A stretch of 64,000 nt of DNA from Sediminibacillus terrae (GTDB taxonomy: Bacteria; Bacillota; Bacilli; Bacillales; Amphibacillaceae), in assembly GCF_009602435.1 (NCBI RefSeq), contig NZ_VZDQ01000021.1, forward strand, positions 186,001 through 250,000. Reading direction: 5' to 3'. The position numbers were made by a program, and so were the translations under genes. Shown piece by piece: positions 18,089-27,155 of this stretch; the stretch's first letter is position 1, and each line of letters opens with the position of its first letter. Below the pieces are notes generated by a model. That model had not been told where the DNA came from. It was given only the letters and a program-made list of their open reading frames with translations, and did not search any database.

Positions 18089-18118
18089 TTGACAAATCAT
18101 AAAAAAGTATTTAATAAT
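18089..18118 (+). promoter_or_regulatory. Probable promoter of topA
   Basis: TTGACA (18089-18094), 18 bases, AATAAT (18113-18118), in AT-rich DNA about 115 bases upstream of topA. A leader of over 100 bases would precede the gene. Confidence 0.5.
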
Positions 18119-18234
18119 AGGGAAGATTTATCAAAGAAAACATTTGCAGTTTTTGACAATGCAGCAAAATAACACATGAAACATGAAAATCATTACTGAA
18201 CATAGAGACAGAATACCTCTTGGGAGGAACAAAC

Positions 18235-20310
18235 ATGGCAGATTATCTTGTAATTGTAGAATCTCCTGCAAAAGCCAAAACAATTGAACGTTACTTGGGG
18301 AAGAAGTATCAAGTGAAAGCGTCAATGGGGCATGTGCGGGATTTACCAAAAAGTCAAACGGGAATCAATGTAGAAAATTCATTTGAACCAAAATATATAA
18401 CCATACGCGGCAAAGGACCGGTTTTGAAAGAACTGAAGAGTGCTGCAAAAAAAGCAAAAAAAGTATACCTTGCTGCCGACCCGGACAGGGAAGGGGAAGC
18501 CATCGCCTGGCATCTTGCCCATAGTTTGGATATTGATGAAAATTCGGACTGCCGTGTCGTTTTCAATGAGATTACCAAGGATGCAATCAAGGAATCTTTC
18601 AAACATCCGCGCTCGATCGATATGGACTTGGTAGACGCACAGCAGGCCCGAAGAATTCTGGATAGATTGGTCGGTTACAACATTAGTCCACTTTTATGGA
18701 AGAAAGTAAAAAAAGGACTGAGTGCTGGACGGGTTCAATCGGTGGCCGTCAAAATGATCATCGAGCGTGAAAGAGAGATCAACAACTTTCAACCTGAAGA
18801 ATACTGGTCGATAGAGGCCGATTTCTTGAAGGACAAAGATACCTTTGAAGGTGCCTTTTATGGAATCGATGGAAAAAAACAGGAACTGGGCACCAAAGAG
18901 GAAGTGGATCGAGTTCTTGCAACCTTAAAAGGAAAAGAGTTCAACGTCGACAAAGTAAATAAGCGGGAACGTAAACGGAATCCGGCACAGCCGTTCACGA
19001 CATCTTCGCTTCAACAGGAAGCAGCAAGAAAATTGAATTTCCGTGCCCGAAAAACGATGATGGTCGCTCAACAGTTGTATGAAGGGATAGACCTCGGTAA
19101 GAAACAAGGCATCACAGGTTTGATCACTTACATGAGAACCGATTCCACACGGATATCGGAAACCGCGAAGAAAGAGGCAGCTTCCTACATCGAAGAGAAC
19201 TTTGGAAAAGAGTATCTGGGTTCCAATAAAAAGAACAAGAATGCGGAAGGAGCTCAAGACGCACACGAGGCAATCCGCCCAACTTCGATTAACCGGGATC
19301 CTAAGTCGCTGAAAAGCATATTATCCAGGGATCAGTATCGTCTTTACAAGTTGATATGGGATCGTTTCGCTGCCAGTCAAATGGCTCCGGCGGTGATGGA
19401 TACCATGACCGTTCACCTTGTCAATCAAGGGGTCGAATTTCGAGCCACAGGTTCTAAAGTGAAATTCAAAGGGTTCATGAAAGTTTATATCGAGGGCCGG
19501 GATGATAATAAAAAAGAAGAAGATAAGCTACTCCCGGATTTGGAGGAAGGGATGGCAATAAAAGCCGAAGAAATCCGTCCCAATCAACACTTTACTCAGC
19601 CTCCGCCTAGGTATACAGAAGCACGATTAGTCAAAACAATGGAAGAACAAGGGCTGGGGAGGCCATCGACATATGCGCCTACGTTGGATACGATTCAGCG
19701 AAGAGGCTATGTCACCCTCGATAATAAGCGATTTGTACCTACCGAACTCGGCGAAATTGTCACCGATTTGTTGAGTGAATTTTTTCCGGAAATAATCGAC
19801 GTGGATTTCACTGTTAAAATGGAAAGTGACCTGGATTCCATTGAAGATGGGAAAACGGAGTGGATCAAGATTCTTGATGCATTTTATGAAGGGTTTGATA
19901 AACGGCTGAAAAAAGCGGAAGAGGAAATGGAAAAGGTAGAGATCAAAGATGAACCGGCTGGTATCGATTGTGAAAACTGTGGTCATGAAATGGTCTACAA
20001 AATGGGGAGATACGGCAAGTTCTTAGCTTGTTCGAATTTTCCAGAGTGCCGGAATACAAAGCCTATCCTCAAGGAAATCGGGGTAAAGTGCCCAAAATGT
20101 AAAGAAGGAAATGTTGTCGAAAGAAAATCGAAAAAACGCCGTACCTTCTACGGATGCGATCGTTATCCAGAGTGTGATTTTATTTCTTGGGATAAGCCGA
20201 TTGCTCGTCCATGTCCAAAATGCGATTCCTTGCTGGTAGAGAAAAAATCGAAAAAAGGTACACAGATACAATGCACGAATTGTGACTATAAGGAAGAGAC
20301 ACAAAATTGA
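18235..20310 (+). CDS. topA: DNA topoisomerase I
   Basis: A type IA topoisomerase that relaxes negative supercoils. The 691-residue protein has the N-terminal Toprim domain ([30 protein letters not shown]), the strand-passage arch with catalytic Tyr299 in [11 protein letters not shown], and three C-terminal four-cysteine zinc ribbons (CENCGHEM.., CPKCKEG.., CPKCDSL..). The length equals that of B. subtilis TopA. GGGAGG precedes the ATG at 18235. It is followed by a strong terminator. Confidence 0.98.
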   Translation: MADYLVIVESPAKAKTIERYLGKKYQVKASMGHVRDLPKSQTGINVENSFEPKYITIRGKGPVLKELKSAAKKAKKVYLAADPDREGEAIAWHLAHSLDIDENSDCRVVFNEITKDAIKESFKHPRSIDMDLVDAQQARRILDRLVGYNISPLLWKKVKKGLSAGRVQSVAVKMIIEREREINNFQPEEYWSIEADFLKDKDTFEGAFYGIDGKKQELGTKEEVDRVLATLKGKEFNVDKVNKRERKRNPAQPFTTSSLQQEAARKLNFRARKTMMVAQQLYEGIDLGKKQGITGLITYMRTDSTRISETAKKEAASYIEENFGKEYLGSNKKNKNAEGAQDAHEAIRPTSINRDPKSLKSILSRDQYRLYKLIWDRFAASQMAPAVMDTMTVHLVNQGVEFRATGSKVKFKGFMKVYIEGRDDNKKEEDKLLPDLEEGMAIKAEEIRPNQHFTQPPPRYTEARLVKTMEEQGLGRPSTYAPTLDTIQRRGYVTLDNKRFVPTELGEIVTDLLSEFFPEIIDVDFTVKMESDLDSIEDGKTEWIKILDAFYEGFDKRLKKAEEEMEKVEIKDEPAGIDCENCGHEMVYKMGRYGKFLACSNFPECRNTKPILKEIGVKCPKCKEGNVVERKSKKRRTFYGCDRYPECDFISWDKPIARPCPKCDSLLVEKKSKKGTQIQCTNCDYKEETQN

Positions 20311-20352
20311 TGAAAGAAAAAGCTTGAGACAAAAGCATAGCGACCAACATAG

Positions 20353-20384
20353 AAACCGAACGATTAACTCGTTCGGTTTTTGTT
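20353..20384 (+). terminator. Intrinsic terminator after topA
   Basis: A perfect 11-base stem (AAACCGAACGA with TCGTTCGGTTT), a 5-base loop and a T-run. Confidence 0.9.
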
Positions 20385-20860
20385 AAAAAAAGCAAACCAT
20401 TCTTATCTTTCTCTGATGAATCGTGTTCCACTCCGATACGAAGCGCGCATCAAGTAACAGGAAAAAAAGAAGTTTAATTGAATTCTTAAGAAAAAACGAA
20501 CGAATAGGATTGACATTTCCAATTCTATGTTTAATTAACTATCGGCAGGAACTGCCCCGTTTAATTGCACCGCCTATCCCCGGGCAAAGAATGTCACTCC
20601 CGCGTAATGATGGTATGGCAGGGGTTGTCACAGGAGGTGCGCATTCTGCCTGTAGATTATGTTAAACAGATGCCTGCACCATTTGTTGCATCAAATATAT
20701 CTTCTTGGTGGCGGGTACACTTTCTGTTTTCACCACTTTTCCTCCCGGCGTCTAACGGATAGTCTGCAAAAAAGCACACTGTTATATGGACCTCCTAAAA
20801 AACTTCTTAGTTACATTTCTCTGCGAACAGGGTATGAAAATAATGAATAGGAGGGATAAT
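20385..20860 (+). other. Intergenic stretch with no supported gene
   Basis: Short open frames here (for example 20423-20665) have no good ribosome site, unusual composition and no family resemblance. TTGACA at about 20514 lacks a good -10 box; TTACAT with a 16-base spacer and TATGAA near 20812-20840 is a weak candidate promoter for the gene at 20861. In B. subtilis trmFO would occupy this part of the block. I see no recognisable remnant of it. Confidence 0.5.
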
Positions 20861-21229
20861 ATGTCTGAAAACAAAAAATATTATGTGAAGGTGGATACCG
20901 GAGAAGTTCTACCGACCCCTGCTTATGATAACAGTGTCGAATACGAAATCGAAGCTGATTATGAAGACAAGCTCACCCTGGAGAATTTGTTCCATGAACA
21001 ACATTTAGCAGGAAGCCGTTCAGCGGAATTACATTATGAGGCTCCATTCCAGGAAGTGAAGGCAGACCAGGAAAGAAAAAAATATGATGACGAGATGTTA
21101 AATATTTATCAGCGTATTTATGACTTGGGGACTCCCGAAACAAAACAAAAGATTGAAGAAATCGGTATTTTGGAAGAAAAAAGACAATCAATGCCTTCTC
21201 TCGAAAACAGACCAGAGGATTTGAGTTGA
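20861..21229 (+). CDS. Unrecognised small acidic protein
   Basis: A 122-residue protein that I do not recognise. The ATG has a strong AGGAGG 8 bases upstream, which supports real translation. It is soluble and acidic: an N-terminal strand-rich part (KKYYVKVDTGEVLPTP), an acidic stretch of D and E residues (about 28-42), then mostly predicted helix with LENLFHEQHLAGS and IYQRIYDLGTPETKQKIEEIG. No cysteines, signal peptide or membrane segment. It lies alone between topA and xerC, the position of trmFO in B. subtilis. Confidence 0.7.
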   Translation: MSENKKYYVKVDTGEVLPTPAYDNSVEYEIEADYEDKLTLENLFHEQHLAGSRSAELHYEAPFQEVKADQERKKYDDEMLNIYQRIYDLGTPETKQKIEEIGILEEKRQSMPSLENRPEDLS

Positions 21230-21416
21230 CACGTGTAAATTTACCAGCTATAATTACCGTTCTGTAAGAAGCTTTACTTGACAGGGAAAGTTTCAGGCTG
21301 TTGTTGCGAAGGTTGTCGAAAATTCCTTTCAACCACAGCCGCCCTACTGTTATGATAAAGACAATGGGATAACAGAAGGCACAATTCAGAATTTTGTTAC
21401 AATTTAGTAAAATTTA

Positions 21417-21446
21417 TTGCATGGACTGGGATACTTGTGTTACTAT
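21417..21446 (+). promoter_or_regulatory. Candidate promoter of xerC-hslVU-codY
   Basis: TTGCAT (21417-21422), 18 bases, TACTAT (21441-21446), 27 bases upstream of xerC. A CodY-box-like sequence lies about 22 bases upstream of the -35 box. Confidence 0.45.
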
Positions 21447-21472
21447 TTATACGCCTTGAGCGAGGTGGGGAA

Positions 21473-22393
21473 ATGCTGAACTGGTTTGAAGCAAAGAAAG
21501 CCTTTACAGAATATTTACAAATTGAAAAGAACGCTTCCCAATACACAATTGATTATTATCAAAGTGATATAGATAATTTTTATGAATTTCTGAAACAGGA
21601 ATCCATCGGTCAATTGGAACAAATTGATTATCATGTAGTTAGGACCTATTTGACTGCTTTATATGAAAAGAAGTTATCCAGGAGAAGCGTCTCCAGAAAA
21701 ATTTCGAGTCTGCGCAGTTTTTACAAGTTCCTGGACCGGGAAAATCATGTCACAGCTAATCCTTTCTCACAGGTGGTACTCCCGAGGACTGACCAGCCCG
21801 TACCAGGTTTTTTATATGCAGAAGAGTTGGAACGGTTATTTGATGTCAGTGACTTGACCAGCCCACTTGGCCAAAGAAACCAGGCAATTCTGGAATTGAT
21901 TTATGCTACTGGAATACGCGTAAGTGAATGTACAGGGTTGAGTCTCGAGGACATTGATTTCGACATTGGTACTATGCTGGTAACGGGAAAAGGCAAGAAA
22001 GAAAGGTACCTGCCATTTGGTCGTTTTGCAGAAACCGCCATGCAAAACTATATAAACGATGGTAGGAATCAACTGTTACAGAAAACGGCGAAGCCATCTT
22101 CTGCCGTTTTTTTAAACGCCAGGGGAAATCCGTTGACTCCGCGGGGGGTAAGACTGGTACTGGAAAAGATGGTGAAAGAAGCTGCTTTGACCATCCATCT
22201 TCATCCTCACAAATTGAGACATACGTTTGCTACACATATGTTGAATGAAGGAGCGGATTTAAGAGTGGTTCAGGAACTTCTGGGCCATGAACATTTATCT
22301 TCGACCCAGATTTATACTCATGTCACTAAAGACAGGCTTCGCAATATCTATATGAATACTCATCCCAGGGCGAAGCAGAAGAATGATTCGTAG
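21473..22393 (+). CDS. xerC: Tyrosine recombinase XerC (CodV)
   Basis: XerC resolves chromosome dimers at dif together with XerD. The 306-residue protein has an N-terminal SAM-like DNA-binding domain (about 5-90) and the catalytic domain with Arg149 (ATGIRVSE), Lys173, His246 and Arg249 (HPHKLRHTFATHML), His272 (GHEHLSSTQ) and the nucleophile Tyr281. GAGGTGGGG precedes the ATG at 21473. It is the first gene of the hslVU-codY operon, as codV is in B. subtilis. Confidence 0.97.
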   Translation: MLNWFEAKKAFTEYLQIEKNASQYTIDYYQSDIDNFYEFLKQESIGQLEQIDYHVVRTYLTALYEKKLSRRSVSRKISSLRSFYKFLDRENHVTANPFSQVVLPRTDQPVPGFLYAEELERLFDVSDLTSPLGQRNQAILELIYATGIRVSECTGLSLEDIDFDIGTMLVTGKGKKERYLPFGRFAETAMQNYINDGRNQLLQKTAKPSSAVFLNARGNPLTPRGVRLVLEKMVKEAALTIHLHPHKLRHTFATHMLNEGADLRVVQELLGHEHLSSTQIYTHVTKDRLRNIYMNTHPRAKQKNDS

Positions 22394-22408
22394 AGGAGGT
22401 AAGGCTGG

Positions 22409-22957
22409 ATGGAGTCACAACAATTCCACGCCACGACTATATTCGCTGTCCGCCACAATGGACAATGTGCAATGAGCGGAGATGGTCAGGTTACTTTAGG
22501 GAATGCGGTCGTCATGAAGCATAAAGCCAAAAAAGTCCGCAGGTTGTACAGAGGGAAAGTATTGGCGGGTTTTGCCGGATCGGTAGCGGATGCTTTCACT
22601 TTGTTTGAAAAGTTTGAAGGGAAGTTGGAAGCGTATAATGGAAATCTGTCCAGAGCAGCGGTAGAGTTAGCCAAAGAGTGGCGAAGCGACAAGGTACTGC
22701 GTAAACTCGAGGCTATGTTGATTGTCATGGATAAAGAAGAAATGCTTCTGGTATCCGGAACGGGGGAAGTGATTGAACCGGACGATGGATTGCTGGCAAT
22801 CGGCTCAGGTGGAAACTATGCTTTAAGTGCAGGCCGTGCATTGACTCGTCATGCCAAAGACCTGTCTGCCAAAGCTATTGCCCATGCTGCCATGGAAGTG
22901 GCCGGAGAAATATGTGTGTATACGAATGATCAAATAACCCTAGAAGTACTGGATTAA
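22409..22957 (+). CDS. hslV: ATP-dependent protease proteolytic subunit HslV (ClpQ)
   Basis: HslV is the proteasome-beta-like peptidase of the HslUV complex. The 182-residue protein shows [43 protein letters not shown] and [15 protein letters not shown]. The Thr-Thr pair that forms the N-terminus in E. coli HslV is at residues 9-10, behind an 8-residue extension. B. subtilis ClpQ is reported to use a serine exposed after the initiator Met; here residue 2 is Glu, so that arrangement is not available. AGGAGGT lies 8 bases before the ATG. Confidence 0.95.
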   Translation: MESQQFHATTIFAVRHNGQCAMSGDGQVTLGNAVVMKHKAKKVRRLYRGKVLAGFAGSVADAFTLFEKFEGKLEAYNGNLSRAAVELAKEWRSDKVLRKLEAMLIVMDKEEMLLVSGTGEVIEPDDGLLAIGSGGNYALSAGRALTRHAKDLSAKAIAHAAMEVAGEICVYTNDQITLEVLD

Positions 22958-22973
22958 AGGAGGGCTTACTTTA

Positions 22974-24368
22974 ATGGCGCTGAATAAGACTCCAAAGCAA
23001 ATTGTCGAACAACTCGATCAGTACATAATTGGTCAAACCAACGCAAAAAAATCTGTAGCAATAGCACTGCGTAATCGCTATAGAAGGATGCAGCTTGATG
23101 ACAAATTGCGTGATGAAATCGTACCGAAAAACATTTTGATGATTGGACCGACCGGTGTAGGGAAAACAGAAGTTGCCAGAAGGCTGGCAAAGCTTGTTGG
23201 AGCACCATTTGTAAAAGTGGAGGCCACGAAATTCACCGAGGTCGGATATGTAGGTCGCGATGTTGAATCGATGGTACGTGACTTGGTTGAAATGGCAGTT
23301 CGCATGGTGAAGCAAGAGAAAATGGAAACGGTGATGGATAAAGCAGAGAAACAGGCGAATAAACGACTTGTCAAAATACTGGTTCCAGAAGAGAAAAAGC
23401 AGAACAATTTTAAAAACCCGCTAGAAATGTTTTTCCCGCAGCAAGGCACAGAAAATCAAGAGGCAGACCAGGAGAGCGACCATCAGGAAATCGAAAGCAG
23501 ACGAAAACGCATCCGGCACCAGCTCGACCTCGGTGAATTGGAAGACAGGATGGTCACAATCGAAGTGGATGAACAGACGCCATCCATGTTCGATATGTTA
23601 CAAGGATCGGGCATGGAACAAATGGGGATGAATATGCAGGATGCACTTGGACAGTTCATGCCGAAAAAGAAAAAGAAACGGCGACTGTCCGTTTCGGAAG
23701 CAAGAAAGGTATTGACCCAGCAGGAGGCCCAAAAACTAATCGATATGGACGAAGTAGCGCAAGATGCAGTCGGAAAAGTGGAGCAGTCAGGTATGATTTT
23801 TATCGATGAAATTGATAAAGTAGCTGGCAAGAGTGACCAGTCGGCAAATGTGTCCCGTGAAGGAGTACAGCGTGATATCCTGCCGATTGTGGAAGGCTCG
23901 ACGGTGGTCACAAAGCATGGACCTGTCCAGACTGATCATATTTTGTTCATCGCTGCCGGGGCTTTTCATATGGCAAAGCCGTCAGACTTGATACCAGAAT
24001 TGCAGGGACGATTCCCGATAAGGGTAGAGTTTGATAAATTGTCGATTGAGGATTTCCGCAACATTTTGACGGAACCATCCAACGCATTACTGAAACAGTA
24101 TCAAGCCCTACTGGCAACCGAAGGTATAAAAGTCGAATTTACGGACGATGCTGTGACTAGAATCGCCGAAGTAGCATTCAATGTTAACCAGGAAACAGAC
24201 AACATTGGTGCACGAAGGCTTCACACTATTTTGGAGAAATTGCTGGAAGACTTGTCTTTTGAAGCTCCGGATATCAATATGGAGAAGATTGAAATAACTC
24301 CGCAATATGTTGATGAAAAACTGAGCACTATCGCCAAAAATAAGGATTTAAGCCAGTATATATTGTAA
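22974..24368 (+). CDS. hslU: ATP-dependent protease ATPase subunit HslU (ClpY)
   Basis: HslU is the AAA+ unfoldase that feeds HslV. The 464-residue protein has Walker A GPTGVGKT (58-65), the pore loop GYVGRDVE near 91, a charged intermediate I domain (about 110-240, many K, E and Q), Walker [10 protein letters not shown] and the sensor/arginine-finger region ([25 protein letters not shown]). AGGAGGG precedes the ATG. The gene is 16 bases after hslV and 21 before codY. Confidence 0.97.
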   Translation: MALNKTPKQIVEQLDQYIIGQTNAKKSVAIALRNRYRRMQLDDKLRDEIVPKNILMIGPTGVGKTEVARRLAKLVGAPFVKVEATKFTEVGYVGRDVESMVRDLVEMAVRMVKQEKMETVMDKAEKQANKRLVKILVPEEKKQNNFKNPLEMFFPQQGTENQEADQESDHQEIESRRKRIRHQLDLGELEDRMVTIEVDEQTPSMFDMLQGSGMEQMGMNMQDALGQFMPKKKKKRRLSVSEARKVLTQQEAQKLIDMDEVAQDAVGKVEQSGMIFIDEIDKVAGKSDQSANVSREGVQRDILPIVEGSTVVTKHGPVQTDHILFIAAGAFHMAKPSDLIPELQGRFPIRVEFDKLSIEDFRNILTEPSNALLKQYQALLATEGIKVEFTDDAVTRIAEVAFNVNQETDNIGARRLHTILEKLLEDLSFEAPDINMEKIEITPQYVDEKLSTIAKNKDLSQYIL

Positions 24369-24389
24369 ATACTAGATTGGAGGATAACA

Positions 24390-25169
24390 ATGGATTTATT
24401 AAATCGTGCCAGAAAAATCAATTCAATGTTACAAAAAACTACAGGAAAGTCAGTCAATTTCAATGAGATGTCTGCCACGCTAAGAGATATCATTACGGCA
24501 AACATTTTTGTCGTCAGCCGCAGAGGGAAACTATTAGGGTTCGCTATCAATCAGCAAATTGAGAATGAAAGAATGAAATCAATGTTGGAAGAAAGACAAT
24601 TTCCGAAAGAATATACCGACAGCCTGTTCAATATTCAGGAAACCACTTCAAATATTGATATAGACAGCCCTTATACTGCTTTTCCGGTAGAAAACAAAGA
24701 ATTGTTCCAGAAGGGTCTTACGACAATTGTACCGATTATCGGAGGCGGCGAGCGGTTAGGTACATTGATTCTAAGCAGGCTGACCCAAAGTTTTAGTGAG
24801 GATGACCTTTTGTTGGCTGAGTATGGAGCAACTGTCGTCGGGATGGAAATCCTCCATGAAAAAACAGAAGAAATCGAAATGGAAGCCAGAAGCAAAGCGG
24901 TTGTTCAAATGGCGATTAGTTCGCTGTCTTACAGCGAACTTGAAGCGATCGAGCATATTTTTGAGGAGCTTGATGGAAATGAAGGCTTGCTGGTGGCTAG
25001 TAAAATAGCCGACAGAGTGGGCATCACCCGTTCTGTCATCGTCAATGCATTAAGGAAACTGGAAAGTGCTGGAGTGATCGAATCTCGTTCCCTTGGTATG
25101 AAAGGTACCTATATTAAAGTTTTGAACAATAAATTCCTTGTAGAGTTAGAAAAAATTAGATCCAATTGA
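24390..25169 (+). CDS. codY: GTP-sensing transcriptional pleiotropic repressor CodY
   Basis: CodY represses nutrient-stress genes when bound to branched-chain amino acids and GTP. The 259-residue protein has an N-terminal GAF domain (about 1-155), a linker helix and a C-terminal winged helix-turn-helix with [21 protein letters not shown] (about 203-223). It is the last gene of the xerC operon and directly precedes the fla/che region, a known CodY target in B. subtilis. TTGGAGG precedes the ATG. Confidence 0.98.
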   Translation: MDLLNRARKINSMLQKTTGKSVNFNEMSATLRDIITANIFVVSRRGKLLGFAINQQIENERMKSMLEERQFPKEYTDSLFNIQETTSNIDIDSPYTAFPVENKELFQKGLTTIVPIIGGGERLGTLILSRLTQSFSEDDLLLAEYGATVVGMEILHEKTEEIEMEARSKAVVQMAISSLSYSELEAIEHIFEELDGNEGLLVASKIADRVGITRSVIVNALRKLESAGVIESRSLGMKGTYIKVLNNKFLVELEKIRSN

Positions 25170-25182
25170 TTGGGTTCATTTG

Positions 25183-25218
25183 AAAAAACTTCTTGTCATT
25201 TCGACAAGAAGTTTTTTT
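25183..25218 (+). terminator. Strong terminator after codY
   Basis: A perfect stem AAAAAACTTCTTGTC/GACAAGAAGTTTTTT with a 5-base loop and a run of 7 T. It ends the xerC operon. Confidence 0.92.
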
Positions 25219-25586
25219 GTGATGACTTTTTTGTTCACGGGCGCGGCCGTTTCAGTAAGTATAGCATTTCATGCTCCTGGTAAAGACTATAAACCTGATT
25301 GAAAACAGTGTTAAAACGATGATAGCCCCCCCGATATCCGATAACCTTGGCTGTATCCCCCTAGTATTCATAGCACGAAGACAGCGATCACTTCAAAAAA
25401 CCATTTGAAAATGAATAAACCGAAATGAACTGTATCATCAATCCCGATCTTAAATGGGAAGTTTTTTGCCGGGTGCAAATATGTGCTCTAATGAATTCCT
25501 GTGTCTAATTACCCAGGTCCATAGGAGGGCAGGTACAGGGAGAATGTGTCCGATTTTGGAATTCTTTTTCTTTTTTGCCAACCATA

Positions 25587-25615
25587 TTTTCATTTGTGCA
25601 AGAATGTGCAATAAT
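25587..25615 (+). promoter_or_regulatory. Candidate upstream promoter of the fla/che operon
   Basis: TTTTCA (25587-25592), 17 bases, AATAAT (25610-25615). It would give a leader of about 250 bases containing the small open frame at 25636. Confidence 0.35.
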
Positions 25616-25748
25616 AAAAGCAAAGGAAAAAAGACATGGTTCGACACATACGTATAGGAGGGGGTTTGGGTATTATAGGATGGGAAATGAGACTAAAGTA
25701 TTAGAAGTAGGCGATTTTTTACAGACCTAAAGTCAGATTATCAGTAAA

Positions 25749-25777
25749 TTGCATAGACACAGAATTAGAATTAAATT
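25749..25777 (+). promoter_or_regulatory. Candidate proximal sigma-A promoter of the fla/che operon
   Basis: TTGCAT (25749-25754), 17 bases, TAAATT (25772-25777), about 95 bases upstream of flgB. Matches are 4 of 6 in each box. Confidence 0.4.
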
Positions 25778-25871
25778 ACAATATTCGATATTGAAAGCCA
25801 AATTATGACGGTTTCTGAGAAAAATAAAAACAGTACGAGTAAAGTCAAATTGAATATAGGGGGAAGAGAAA

Positions 25872-26270
25872 GTGTCTTTCTTTGGGAATACCATTAGCAA
25901 TTTAGAGAAATCATTGGATTATGCCTCTTTAAAGAACCAAACCATTTCAAACAATATTGCTAACGCAGACACACCGGGTTATAAAGCGCAACAAGTCGCA
26001 TTCAAAGATGTTTTGAACAATGAAATGAGCAGCGGCTTCCAAACTAAACGCACTGATACGAGACATATCGACTTCGGTTCTGATACTGCACAGCAATCCT
26101 TCCGTATCGTTTCCAATACCAACACTACATACAACCATAACGGAAACAATGTTGACATTGACAAGGAAATGACAGAGCTGGCTAAAAACCAAATCTATTA
26201 TCAAGGATTGGTAGATCGATTGAATGGAAAATTTTCAAGCCTGCAAACAGTCATAAAAGGAGGAAGATAA
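25872..26270 (+). CDS. flgB: Flagellar basal-body rod protein FlgB
   Basis: Proximal rod component and first gene of the fla/che operon. The 132-residue protein has the N-terminal rod motif NQTISNNIANADTPGYKAQQVAF and a C-terminal amphipathic helix (about 95-128) that packs in the rod; the middle is Asn/Thr-rich. Start is GTG at 25872, preceded by GGGGGAAGAG. Confidence 0.96.
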   Translation: MSFFGNTISNLEKSLDYASLKNQTISNNIANADTPGYKAQQVAFKDVLNNEMSSGFQTKRTDTRHIDFGSDTAQQSFRIVSNTNTTYNHNGNNVDIDKEMTELAKNQIYYQGLVDRLNGKFSSLQTVIKGGR

Positions 26271-26273
26271 TAA

Positions 26274-26729
26274 ATGAGCATTTTCAATGCACTCAATACT
26301 AGTGCAAGTGCGCTCACAGCTCAGAGACTGAGAATGGACACTGTTTCCTCCAATATTGCCAATGCTGATACTACACGGGCGACAGTGAACGAAAATGGGG
26401 AATATGAACCTTATCGAAGGAAACTGGTTTCACTGGAAGCAAAATCACCCAGCTTTCAATCTTTTCTTCAAAAAGCTTCTGGGAATTCATCCAATCCTGG
26501 CCAAGGCGTGCGGGTAAGTGAAATATCGGAAGATGAAGAGCCGTTCAAACTTGTTTATAACCCTAATCATCCAGATGCGGACCAAAATGGTTATGTACAA
26601 CTACCGAACGTTGATCCGCTTGAAGAAATGGTCGATTTGATGAGTGCCACAAGATCTTATGAAGCAAACGTCACTTCTGTAAATGCGACAAAGAGCATGC
26701 TCCTTAAAGCATTGGAAATAGGAAAATAA
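26274..26729 (+). CDS. flgC: Flagellar basal-body rod protein FlgC
   Basis: Rod protein of 151 residues with the family motif (ALTAQRLRMDTVSSNIANA) near the N-terminus, a VRVSEI..PFKLVYNPNHPDAD core and the conserved end NVDPLEEMVDLMSATRSYEAN. AAAGGAGG precedes the ATG. It starts 3 bases after flgB. Confidence 0.97.
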   Translation: MSIFNALNTSASALTAQRLRMDTVSSNIANADTTRATVNENGEYEPYRRKLVSLEAKSPSFQSFLQKASGNSSNPGQGVRVSEISEDEEPFKLVYNPNHPDADQNGYVQLPNVDPLEEMVDLMSATRSYEANVTSVNATKSMLLKALEIGK

Positions 26730-26756
26730 TGATAAACCGGAAATGGGGGATACCTT

Positions 26757-27071
26757 TTGGTTACAATCAATAACGTAGGGAATTTACAATCGCCGTCTGC
26801 CGTTTCTTTACAACAGGAGAATGGAAAGCTGTCCACTCCGGGAGAAGCGCAAGGGCAATTTGCAAGCAGCTTGAAAAATGCTATCGATACATTGAACAAT
26901 TATCAGGTTGAATCGGATAAGAAAACACAGGCACTAGCCAATGGAGAAATCGATGACCTACATGATGTCATGATTACAGCGCAAAAGGCAAGCATCACAC
27001 TGAATACTGCTGTCGAGATGCAGCGAAAAGCAATTGATGCTTACAATGAAGTGATGAGGATGCAGGTGTAA
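26757..27071 (+). CDS. fliE: Flagellar hook-basal body complex protein FliE
   Basis: FliE joins the MS ring to the rod and is the first substrate exported. The 104-residue protein has a disordered N-terminus and the C-terminal helices with GEIDDLHDVMITAQKA and AVEMQRKAIDAYNEVMRM. Start is TTG at 26757, 6 bases after GGGGGA. A terminator-like hairpin lies between this gene and fliF. Confidence 0.95.
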   Translation: MVTINNVGNLQSPSAVSLQQENGKLSTPGEAQGQFASSLKNAIDTLNNYQVESDKKTQALANGEIDDLHDVMITAQKASITLNTAVEMQRKAIDAYNEVMRMQV

Positions 27072-27094
27072 ATAAATAGGCAAATAGAGTATAC

Positions 27095-27144
27095 CGTCCT
27101 TTTCCTTATTGGCGGCTCCAGGTAAGGAAAAGTGCGTTTTTTTT
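27095..27144 (+). terminator. Terminator-like hairpin inside the operon, between fliE and fliF
   Basis: CTTTTCCTTA pairs perfectly with TAAGGAAAAG, and CG..CG pairs extend the stem with two mismatches. Eight T follow. The fliF ribosome site GGGGGAAGAG begins right after the T-run. It could act as an attenuator that lowers expression of everything from fliF onwards. Confidence 0.6.
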
Positions 27145-27155
27145 GGGGGAAGAGA

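Larger units (their letters stand above)
25219..25871 (+). other. Long leader/control region upstream of the fla/che operon
   Basis: About 650 bases without a convincing gene. It holds two sigma-A-like promoter candidates (25587-25615 and 25749-25777), a 22-codon open frame at 25636-25704 after AAAGGA, an isolated AGGAGGGGG at 25656-25664 not followed by a long reading frame, and CodY-box-like AATTAGAATTAAATT overlapping the second -10 box. TTCGATAT at 25784-25791 resembles the SigD -10 element, but no good SigD -35 box is present. Confidence 0.5.

Noticed and set aside
20423-20665. Possible small gene after topA
   Set aside because: No ribosome site and atypical composition. No recognisable TrmFO fragments either.
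25454-25657. Possible gene in the fla/che leader
   Set aside because: A Phe/Cys-rich translation without a ribosome site; looks random.
25784-25791. SigD promoter for the fla/che operon (TTCGATAT)
   Set aside because: Only 6 of 8 bases match the -10 element, and no TAAA stands at the required distance; TAGA at 14 bases is too weak to call.
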